Below, piece by piece: positions 35,688-42,718 of a stretch of DNA of 64,000 bases. This DNA is from CAYWKU01 sp964459325. GTDB taxonomy: Bacteria; RBG-13-61-14; CAYWKU01. The position numbers and the translations under genes are program-made. The notes below the pieces were generated by a model. The model was not told the DNA's origin, searched no databases, and was given only the letters and a program-made list of their open reading frames with translations. Location: contig CAYWKU010000001.1 in NCBI GenBank assembly GCA_964459325.1, forward strand, positions 124,001 through 188,000, in the 5' to 3' direction. Each line of letters starts with the position of its first letter. Within the stretch, counting starts at the first letter, position 1.

Positions 35688-37069
35688 ACAACGATTCCAA
35701 ACCCGGGATACTTATAGCCGTGGCCGACAGCGGGATTCGCGATTCACTGGTGGATTCTTTAGGCGGCGTTTATGATGTGCGTACCGTGGACAACGCGGCT
35801 CACATTCTCGACCTGCTGGAGGAAGGCGCCTACGAGATAGCTTTCCTGGGGTGGGGAATGCCCGGACTCTCCCTCCCGGAGCTTATGGAGATATTGAGCG
35901 ATAAGCGGCTTCGGGTGAAAGTGGTGATGGTGGCGGGCGAGGCCGAAAAGCATCTCAGGGCCGATGCAATAGACGCCGGCGCCGAAGCGGTGTTGGTATC
36001 GCCCTTCGACCCGCGCGAGGCCGTTGCTGTCGCTCAGAAGCTCACGCGTCGCGGCGAAGAGCTTGCTTTCGTTAAAAATTACATCGAAAGGGAAAAAGCG
36101 CGCCTTCTCGAGTATCTCGGGGTTATTGACCAGCCCGTAAAAGTGGCCGTTGACAGGGCCATGTCTCTGGTGGAAAAAGAGGCTCCCGTGTTGTTCAGGG
36201 GGGAGCCCGGCACGGGTAAAGGAATTCTGGCAAAAGCCATGACAATGGCCGGGCCGAACCCGCTGGGGCCGTTTGAAGTATTTTCCGCAAGGGGTAAGGA
36301 GGAACGGGAGATTGAAAATGCCCTTTTCGGGGGCGGAAGCGACGCCGGTCATATAGCTAGGGCCAAGGGTGGTGCGATTCTGTTGCACGGTGTAGGGGAG
36401 TTGTCCCGGCGACTCCAGGACAGAGTTTACAGGTCAATGGACTTTTTATGGGGAGAGTTGAGGTTTCTTTTTGCCACCCGTCTTGACCTGCACGGCGCGG
36501 TTTTGAGGGACGAGTTTCACGAGGAGTTGTGGAAGGCGGTGGAAAATAACGTAGTCTCCCTGCCGCCCCTTCGGGAAAGGCCCGGAGCGGTGGAGGAGCT
36601 TGCGGTGCGCATTGTAGAGAGGTATTCCGAAAGGATGGGCTCCGCCGTAACGGAAATACACCCCTCCGCCATGCGGCTATTGGAAGATTACCCGTGGCCG
36701 GGAAACCTGGAGGAGTTGGAAAAGGTTTTGGCCCTGGCGGTAAGCCGTGCTACCGACTCGGTACTTCTTCCCGATGACCTCCCGTTTGTTTCCGCCTCCC
36801 GCTCGGCGGGGGAGTTGAGGGACGTTTCGCTGGAGGAGGCGGTGGCGGCCAAACTGGCGCCACTGGTGGACACGCTGGACGACCTGCCCGAAGGGGAACT
36901 TTACCGGCTTATCCAGTCCAAGATGGAGCGCCCCCTTTTCCAGCTTGTGCTCAAAAAGCTCGGAGGCAACCAGGTAAAGGCCGCCAAGGCTATGGGCATT
37001 CACCGGAACACCTTGCGCAAAAAGCTCAGAGAATTGGGCATAACTCCGAAGTCCCCGGTTCTCAAGTAA
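35684..37069 (+). CDS. NtrC-like regulator with degenerate receiver and AAA domains
   Basis: The 461-residue protein has a receiver-like domain (1-125), an AAA domain (about 150-380; Walker A GEPGTGKG) and a Fis-type helix-turn-helix (AAKAMGIHRNTLRKKL, about 430-450). It is degenerate. The receiver reads AFLGWGMPG where the phospho-acceptor Asp should be, the GAFTGA loop that contacts sigma-54 is replaced by GGGSDAGHIA, and the Walker B segment is ILLHGVGEL rather than a LFLDE type. It is therefore unlikely to activate sigma-54 promoters by the standard cycle; a DNA-binding or scaffold role is more likely. The start is TTG at 35684, overlapping dusB. Confidence 0.8.
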   Translation: MNNDSKPGILIAVADSGIRDSLVDSLGGVYDVRTVDNAAHILDLLEEGAYEIAFLGWGMPGLSLPELMEILSDKRLRVKVVMVAGEAEKHLRADAIDAGAEAVLVSPFDPREAVAVAQKLTRRGEELAFVKNYIEREKARLLEYLGVIDQPVKVAVDRAMSLVEKEAPVLFRGEPGTGKGILAKAMTMAGPNPLGPFEVFSARGKEEREIENALFGGGSDAGHIARAKGGAILLHGVGELSRRLQDRVYRSMDFLWGELRFLFATRLDLHGAVLRDEFHEELWKAVENNVVSLPPLRERPGAVEELAVRIVERYSERMGSAVTEIHPSAMRLLEDYPWPGNLEELEKVLALAVSRATDSVLLPDDLPFVSASRSAGELRDVSLEEAVAAKLAPLVDTLDDLPEGELYRLIQSKMERPLFQLVLKKLGGNQVKAAKAMGIHRNTLRKKLRELGITPKSPVLK

Positions 37070-37121
37070 AATTTTCCGGCTTTGTCTCCGCCGGGGGCGG
37101 GGGTGATATGACAGCAGTGGA

Positions 37122-38438
37122 ATGACCGGTTATAAGAAATATAAGAGCGCCGAATCCGGTGATTCCTCCCACAGCGGAGGGATTGTGTACGGGGGGTTCG
37201 ATACAGGGACAGGCCGGTACGACCTTGGAGTGCCCGGGTTGGTGGCCGAGTGCATAGAGGAGATGTACCACTCCACCGGGGTTGAAGTGGCGCAGCGGGA
37301 CAGATTGCTCCCGGCGGGGATAATAGCCGGAATAATCCTGGGCTTCGGTTTCGGTTTTCATCCCGCCGGCATAATTTACGGGCCTATCGGAGCTGCGTTG
37401 GGAGTGATATTCGGTGCTGCAGGCGGTTTTGTGGTTGGATTGGCGCTTACTACGCTCGGAGAGCCGTGGTTGAAGCCACGGGCGCAGATGCTGCGGCAGG
37501 TGAAAAAGGGTAACTTCCGGAGCGCTTTAATGTCCCTCGGGCGCGCCGGGTTCTGGATATTTCGCGACCGCAATCCTTTCGAAAGGCTGACCCGCCTGCT
37601 GGTTTCCCCCCTCGGGTTGGGAAGTCCTGATTTGCCGCCGGACATAGCCGCCGCAAACCTGGTGGCGGTTGAGGGAGTGTTGGCGGAAAGCGTGGGCGAC
37701 GTCGAAGAGGCCGTGAATTCATACCTGGCGGCTCTACATTTATGGCCTCGACACACCTTTGTACTGGCCAGCGTAATGGAGTTGCTCATAAGGGAGGAAA
37801 TTTACGACAGGTTGCAGGAGGTAGTCGAGGCCGCACACCGCTACCTGGACAGGGCAAGAGACCCCAGGTTGGTCAGGGCGGTGAACGACCACCTGGATTC
37901 TCTCAAGGACTCCTTTCAAAAGAGGGAAAAGCGCTCCGAGTTTAAAATGCATGAGCCGGAAATGGCTTATTTAAAGGAAAGGGTGGAAAGGGAGCAACCC
38001 TCATGCAACTTGGTTGAAAACCCCGGCAGCCAGATAACCAACGGCCTTTTGATAGTTGGAAGCTCCGGCGAGGAAAAAACCCTCAAGCTGGCGGCCATGC
38101 CGTTTCACCTGCTTCTTTTCCTGGCTGAGGCGATGAAGGAAAGCGCTCACCGGTATGGGGAAGACTCCTCCCAGGCGGGGTGGGTGAGCATACAGGAGTT
38201 GCTGGAAAAACTGCCATGGACCACGCCTAACGTAACCAACTCTAACGTTCACAAACTGGTGTACAAAGTGAGAAATCAGATCGAGGACGCGGGTTTGGAC
38301 AGGAATCTGGTGGAGGAGAACCTCAACGGCTGCTATCGTTTGAGTACGCCGTCTGAAAAAATCGAAATCCGCAGGTTTGACTCCGGGGTCGATGGCGCCA
38401 AACCGGAAGCGGTGACCGAATATGGGTTGAGGAAATGA
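37122..38438 (+). CDS. Membrane protein with TPR-like region and winged-helix C-terminus
   Basis: The 438-residue protein has two glycine-rich membrane helices (about 63-84 and 88-112), a helical repeat region that looks like TPR (residues 180-260, NSYLAALHLWPRHTFVL), and a C-terminal domain (about 310-415) with the helix pattern of an OmpR/PhoB winged helix (VTNSNVHKLVYKVRNQIEDAGL, GCYRL at the wing). Membrane anchoring plus a DNA-binding-like domain recalls ToxR-type transmembrane regulators, but here the helices are near the N-terminus. It overlaps the MEMO gene by ATGA. I recognise no named family. Confidence 0.65.
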   Translation: MTGYKKYKSAESGDSSHSGGIVYGGFDTGTGRYDLGVPGLVAECIEEMYHSTGVEVAQRDRLLPAGIIAGIILGFGFGFHPAGIIYGPIGAALGVIFGAAGGFVVGLALTTLGEPWLKPRAQMLRQVKKGNFRSALMSLGRAGFWIFRDRNPFERLTRLLVSPLGLGSPDLPPDIAAANLVAVEGVLAESVGDVEEAVNSYLAALHLWPRHTFVLASVMELLIREEIYDRLQEVVEAAHRYLDRARDPRLVRAVNDHLDSLKDSFQKREKRSEFKMHEPEMAYLKERVEREQPSCNLVENPGSQITNGLLIVGSSGEEKTLKLAAMPFHLLLFLAEAMKESAHRYGEDSSQAGWVSIQELLEKLPWTTPNVTNSNVHKLVYKVRNQIEDAGLDRNLVEENLNGCYRLSTPSEKIEIRRFDSGVDGAKPEAVTEYGLRK

Positions 38439-39658
38439 GCGAGGAAGAAAACCCCCGGCTCAGGCCGATTCTGTTTATGAAAACCAAGATGGAGGGCAAG
38501 GACTATATCCTCGCTCAGGACCGGACGCGCCAGGCTCAGCCGGTGTTGTTGCCCTCGGCACTGGAGCCGATTTTACGGCTACTGGACGGAAATCATTCAC
38601 TCCGGGATATCCAGATGGAGCTTACCCGCGCACAGGGAGGGCAACTGGTTTCTTTCGACGAAGTAAAAAATATCGTGGAGCAGCTGGACAGCCACATGCT
38701 CCTGGACAGCGAGCGTTTCAGGGAGACTCAGGAGCTGGAGCGAAGGTTCTGGGAAGGGTGCAGGTTGAGGAAACCCTTTCATTCGGGACAGGCGTATCCG
38801 GATGACCCGGATGAATTGATGAAGATGCTCGACGGTTTTTACTCCGGTCTCGACTCCGACCCTGTTATCCGGGAGGGTGAGTTTGTAAGGGGCCTGCTGG
38901 CTCCACATATTGACATAAGGAGTGGCGGACCGACGTTCGCGCGAGCTTACCGGGAGCTTTCGGGCGAGCCGCGCGCCGGGCTTTACGTGATACTGGGAAC
39001 GGCCCACGATTATACTCCCGGGCCGGTGAGCATAAGCCCCAAGGATTACCTTACCCCTCTTGGCGTGGCAAGGACGGACAATGATTTCATAGACAGGCTG
39101 GCTTGTAAGTATAATCCGGACTGGCTTATGGACGATACTTCCCATAAGACCGAGCACAGCATAGAATTTCAATTGATTTTCCTCCAGCACCTGTTGGGTT
39201 CAGGAGACATGCCGCCGGTTGTGCCGGTGCTGGCGGGAGGATTTTCCGAGTATGTAGAAGGCGGCTCGAGCCCGGCCGATGACGAGAGAGTCGCTCGCTT
39301 CATAGAAGCATTCAAGGAAACTGCCGAAGAAGACGGGCGGAAGATTACTTACATAGTGGGAGGCGACCTGGCTCACATAGGTCCCCGTTACGGCGATTCA
39401 CACAAGGTGTTGCCCGATGACATCAAAACGTGTTCGGAAAAAGACATGCAAATGCTCGAAAAAGCGTGCGAAGGGGCCGAGGAGTTTTTCGAGTGCGTCG
39501 CCGGGGAAGGTGACCGACGCAATATATGCGGAATGCCGCCGCTTTATCTTATGCTAAAGCTGATTGACGGGGCAAAAGGCGAAATCATCAGCAATTCCCA
39601 CTGGTTCGACGAATCCACCGGGAGCGCCGTTACTTTCGCCGCCATGGTATATAAATAA
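38435..39658 (+). CDS. AmmeMemoRadiSam system protein B (MEMO family) with N-terminal PqqD-like domain
   Basis: The 407-residue protein has the MEMO dioxygenase-like fold in residues about 115-405: LLAPHIDIRSGG, GTAHDYTPG, EHSIEFQLIFLQ and VGGDLAHIGPRYG, where conserved histidines form the pocket. Residues 1-105 are an extra domain with the pattern of PqqD-like peptide carriers (DGNHSLRDIQMEL, VKNIVEQLDSHMLL). MEMO proteins in bacteria go with AMMECR1 and a radical SAM partner in the AmmeMemoRadiSam system of unknown function; those partners are not in this window. The gene ends the run begun by dusB. Confidence 0.85.
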   Translation: MSEEENPRLRPILFMKTKMEGKDYILAQDRTRQAQPVLLPSALEPILRLLDGNHSLRDIQMELTRAQGGQLVSFDEVKNIVEQLDSHMLLDSERFRETQELERRFWEGCRLRKPFHSGQAYPDDPDELMKMLDGFYSGLDSDPVIREGEFVRGLLAPHIDIRSGGPTFARAYRELSGEPRAGLYVILGTAHDYTPGPVSISPKDYLTPLGVARTDNDFIDRLACKYNPDWLMDDTSHKTEHSIEFQLIFLQHLLGSGDMPPVVPVLAGGFSEYVEGGSSPADDERVARFIEAFKETAEEDGRKITYIVGGDLAHIGPRYGDSHKVLPDDIKTCSEKDMQMLEKACEGAEEFFECVAGEGDRRNICGMPPLYLMLKLIDGAKGEIISNSHWFDESTGSAVTFAAMVYK

Positions 39659-39672
39659 AACGGGGCGGGAGT

Positions 39673-40473
39673 TCAGTCCCTGATAATTCTTACCAACTCC
39701 TGGGTAAATTCGGGTCTCCCGGGGGTAAGTGCCCCGAATTCGGCGATAATTCTGACCGGTCGGTGGGGGGCGGACTTTTGGTACCACACGGTAAACTCCG
39801 GCAGCACCCGAGTCAGGAGTTGCCCCAGCATTCCCCTTGGCTTGACCATGTTTTCCTTATCCACCGCCACCTTTACCTTCCAGGTTTCCAGTTCCTTCCA
39901 CGGTACTTTCAGGCGTTCCTCTTTTTCCACCTTCACCTTCACCGCCGTGGGCGTTCCTTCCTGGGTGTAAATATGCAGCGAAGTCTTTTTGCCTTTGGCG
40001 AAATTGAAACCGGTTAAAGCAAACGGCACGCTGACCAGGTGAATAGTATCGGGAGGAAGTTGATAGAAGGAATCACCAAACCACGATTCTTCGTGGTAGT
40101 ATTTCTTCCCCATAGGCGTATATTTGTCCAGTGTGTAGCCGAGATGTCGCACAGCTTGGGAGTTTCGGCGGTACTTAAATACCCATACCTGCTTGGCGCC
40201 GTCCGAACGGATTTCCCGGCAGGTGTGGATTATTCTCTTTTCGTCATTCCCGTTTTCTTCGATGGAGAATGAGTGTTCGGAATGAATCAGTTTTGAGGGG
40301 GTCAGAAAGCTTTTGCCGTGTATTTTTTCCTTTACCCGGTAGACATAAGTCTCGTCCGGCGACAGGATAGGTGGAGTCAACGTTTTGACGGAAGTTTCGG
40401 GATAAGCGGGGGAAAAAGCGAAAGTAAGGGCCATGACGGCGGTTATGATTATGCATGCCTGTAGTTTGCTCAT
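39673..40473 (-). CDS. DUF3108-like exported protein
   Basis: The 266-residue protein has a signal peptide (ACIIITAVMALTFAFS, Ala-rich cleavage area) and then a beta-rich body. It includes an ETYVYRVKEKIHGKSF strand, WKVKVAVDKE and FTVWYQKSAPHRPVRI, the pattern I associate with DUF3108 outer-envelope proteins. The function is unknown. The ATG at 40473 overlaps the stop of the SCP2-like gene (ATGA on the minus strand), so the two are translationally coupled; the longer frame to 40635 is a shadow of that gene. It converges with the MEMO gene. Confidence 0.65.
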   Translation of the reverse strand: MSKLQACIIITAVMALTFAFSPAYPETSVKTLTPPILSPDETYVYRVKEKIHGKSFLTPSKLIHSEHSFSIEENGNDEKRIIHTCREIRSDGAKQVWVFKYRRNSQAVRHLGYTLDKYTPMGKKYYHEESWFGDSFYQLPPDTIHLVSVPFALTGFNFAKGKKTSLHIYTQEGTPTAVKVKVEKEERLKVPWKELETWKVKVAVDKENMVKPRGMLGQLLTRVLPEFTVWYQKSAPHRPVRIIAEFGALTPGRPEFTQELVRIIRD

Positions 40474-41090
40474 GAAGCCCGGTGCGTCCAGTCGCCGATA
40501 AGTATACTGCCGATTTCCATTGCGAATCTTATGTCGCCCACCATGTTGATTTTTCCGGACATGAAAGCGCTCTGAGGGTTGAGCTCCCCTTTTCTCATGG
40601 CGGAAGCGTCTTCTTCGTTTATGGAAATGACGCAATCAGGCTCGGTATGGACTTGTTCCCCGAAAACAGCCGTAATGCCCCAGTCGCCCTTGTCGGGATT
40701 TGTCAGCACAAATTTTATGGAGCCGTTTTTGGTTTTCAGTTTCTCCACGGTTTCCTGGGAGATAAACTCGGTCACCCCCTCGTCGGTATCACCCGGCAGG
40801 CGGAATTTAAATCCCCTTTCACCGGTTATAGAACTTCGCCAGTCTTTTGTGTCCTGCACGATTTTTACGACGCAGTCCGGATTTTCACCCGGTGTACATT
40901 TCATCTCATCTCCGTTGAAAGCGATACTCCAGGCGCCACCTTCTTCCCCTTCCAGCCTGAAGGTTATACAGGTTTTGATTGGTTTTGTGCCGGCGGGCAG
41001 GTTGGCCTTGTTTTCGCGGAAAGTTTCCGGCAATAGCTCGGTAAAAAAATGCTCCGGCGTTATATCCGGTGGTATCGTTTTGTCATTCAT
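40470..41090 (-). CDS. SCP2-like sterol-carrier-domain protein
   Basis: The 206-residue soluble protein contains two related halves. Each has a strand pattern ending in an acidic CVVKI or CVISI segment, and the second shows the SCP2 hallmark DCVISINEEDASAMRKGELNPQSAFMSGKINMVGD. SCP2 folds bind lipids, fatty acyl-CoA or sterol-like molecules in a hydrophobic tunnel. It is coupled to the DUF3108 gene by a 4-base overlap. A related SCP2-like region forms the N-terminus of the glycyl radical enzyme at 30263, which makes a shared hydrophobic ligand conceivable. Confidence 0.75.
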   Translation of the reverse strand: MNDKTIPPDITPEHFFTELLPETFRENKANLPAGTKPIKTCITFRLEGEEGGAWSIAFNGDEMKCTPGENPDCVVKIVQDTKDWRSSITGERGFKFRLPGDTDEGVTEFISQETVEKLKTKNGSIKFVLTNPDKGDWGITAVFGEQVHTEPDCVISINEEDASAMRKGELNPQSAFMSGKINMVGDIRFAMEIGSILIGDWTHRAS

Positions 41091-41129
41091 TAGATTTGCT
41101 CCGATTAAACGCGGCGCCGAGCGCCCGGT

Positions 41130-42071
41130 TCACGTTCCCCATTTTTCGTTGAGATATTTTTCGGCGGCCAGGGCCGCCCGGGCTCCTTCTCCCGCCGCTA
41201 TTACTATCTGGCGGTACTTGGGATTAATCACGTCCCCAGCGGCGAAAATGCCCGGCACGTTGGTTTGCAAGTCTCCGTCCACTTTGATGAATCCCTTCGA
41301 GTCCTTGTCCACGGTGAATCCCAGCCATTCGGATATCGGCCTGTGTCCAATGTAGATGAAAACGCCTTCGACGGCAAGGTTTCTGGTCTCATGGGTCAGC
41401 ACATCCTCCAGCTCGATGCCCTCTACCGTCTCGGAACCGTATATGCTTTTCACAATAGAGTTCCACTGGAAGGAGATTTTTGAATTGGCGAAGGCCTTTT
41501 CCTGGTATATTTTCACCGCCCTCAGTTGTTCCCGGCGGTGGATGATGCAGACTTCCTTCGCGAATTTAGTCAGGTAGAGTGCTTCTTCAATGGCGGAGTT
41601 TCCGCCTCCCACGACCGCCACTTTCGCATCCTTGTAGAAAGGGCCGTCGCAGGTGGCGCAGGCGCTTACCCCGCGCCCCCAGAACTCGTCCTCCCCCGGC
41701 ACTCCCAGCTTAATCGGAGCCAGGCCGGGCGCCGCTATCAGCGTCTTACCCCTGATTTCTCCGGCGTCGGTTTCGAGTATTTTCATGCCACCTTCCACCC
41801 GAACGCCTTTGACATCGGCGTTTTTTATCTGGCCGCCGAACTCGGTCGCCTGGTCCCTGAATCGCGTGGAGAGCTCGAATGCTTCCACTCCGCCGGGAAA
41901 GCCCGGGTAATTTTCAACCCGCTCGGTATAAGCCACGTTGCCGCCCATCATGCCCTTTTCAATAATCAAAGATTTGAGGAGCGACCTCGAGTTGTAAATT
42001 GAAGCAGTCACGCCGGCGGGACCGCCGCCCACTATCATTACATCCCATATGGTTTCCGTCGCATCGCTCAT
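41130..42071 (-). CDS. trxB: Thioredoxin reductase
   Basis: The 313-residue flavoprotein has the FAD motif VGGGPAGVTAS, the redox-active CATC (138-141), NADPH motif VVGGGNSAIEEAL and GIFAAGDV, as in bacterial TrxB. It reduces thioredoxin with NADPH. The intact CATC contrasts with the flavoprotein of the LuxC/LuxE operon. It is 39 bases downstream of the flavodoxin-type gene and on the same strand as the SCP2/DUF3108 pair. Confidence 0.95.
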   Translation of the reverse strand: MSDATETIWDVMIVGGGPAGVTASIYNSRSLLKSLIIEKGMMGGNVAYTERVENYPGFPGGVEAFELSTRFRDQATEFGGQIKNADVKGVRVEGGMKILETDAGEIRGKTLIAAPGLAPIKLGVPGEDEFWGRGVSACATCDGPFYKDAKVAVVGGGNSAIEEALYLTKFAKEVCIIHRREQLRAVKIYQEKAFANSKISFQWNSIVKSIYGSETVEGIELEDVLTHETRNLAVEGVFIYIGHRPISEWLGFTVDKDSKGFIKVDGDLQTNVPGIFAAGDVINPKYRQIVIAAGEGARAALAAEKYLNEKWGT

Positions 42072-42110
42072 TTTCCTTACGCTCCTATTGATAGAGATTT
42101 AACCCGCGTT

Positions 42111-42710
42111 TCAGGCGGTTTCTAAATTTTCGAGCATGGATTGAGCTTTCCGATAGGCCGACTCGAGCGCTTCCGGATGCTTTTTCACCGCACCTTTTTC
42201 ATCGAGGCGGTTGTAGAAAATTTCGTCGGTGTTATCGATTTCCAGGACATCGTAAAAGTATCTCATGGTCAGCCTTATGGAATCGAACATCTTATCGCTG
42301 CGCGAGCCTCCCACTGCTATGCAGATTCCCGCGCTGTTTTGTTTGCCTTTAGGCCTGTTGGTCAGGTTGAGCACGTATTTGCGTGCCCACAGGGTCTGGC
42401 AGCGGTCTATGACCATTTTAGCCCATGCGGATACACTCATAAAATATATGGGCGTGGCGAAAATGAGCAAGTCGGAGTCGAGCATTTTTTCCATGAGCGG
42501 CGGGAAGTCGTCGTTTATCGCGCAAACCCCCTTCTTCTCGCAATAACCGCATGCCCGACACGGGGATATGTTCCGCTCGTACACCCTCACGTACTCCACT
42601 CCCGCCCCGGACTTACGTGCTCCCTGCATGGCCTGCTTTGCCAAGAGGTCGGAGTTTCCGTCCTTGCGGGGACTCGAGCTTATCACCAGGGTTTTCAAAT
42701 GATAAACCAT
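42111..42710 (-). CDS. NADPH-dependent FMN reductase-type iron-sulfur flavoprotein
   Basis: The 199-residue protein has the flavodoxin-like start LVISSSPRKDGNSDLLA, FATPIYFMSVSAWAK and a cysteine-rich SPCRACGYCEKKGVC (about residues 49-63), typical of Isf-like flavoproteins that bind FMN and, through compact cysteines, possibly a [4Fe-4S] cluster. It likely moves electrons between ferredoxin-type donors and acceptors such as oxygen or quinones. It lies 8 bases after the PEP-synthase-like gene. The family has many poorly defined members. Confidence 0.8.
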   Translation of the reverse strand: MVYHLKTLVISSSPRKDGNSDLLAKQAMQGARKSGAGVEYVRVYERNISPCRACGYCEKKGVCAINDDFPPLMEKMLDSDLLIFATPIYFMSVSAWAKMVIDRCQTLWARKYVLNLTNRPKGKQNSAGICIAVGGSRSDKMFDSIRLTMRYFYDVLEIDNTDEIFYNRLDEKGAVKKHPEALESAYRKAQSMLENLETA

Positions 42711-42718
42711 GTCGTTCC

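Noticed and set aside
35684..37069. Active sigma-54 activator
   Set aside because: It lacks the GAFTGA loop, Walker B acidic residues and the receiver Asp, so it is listed as degenerate.
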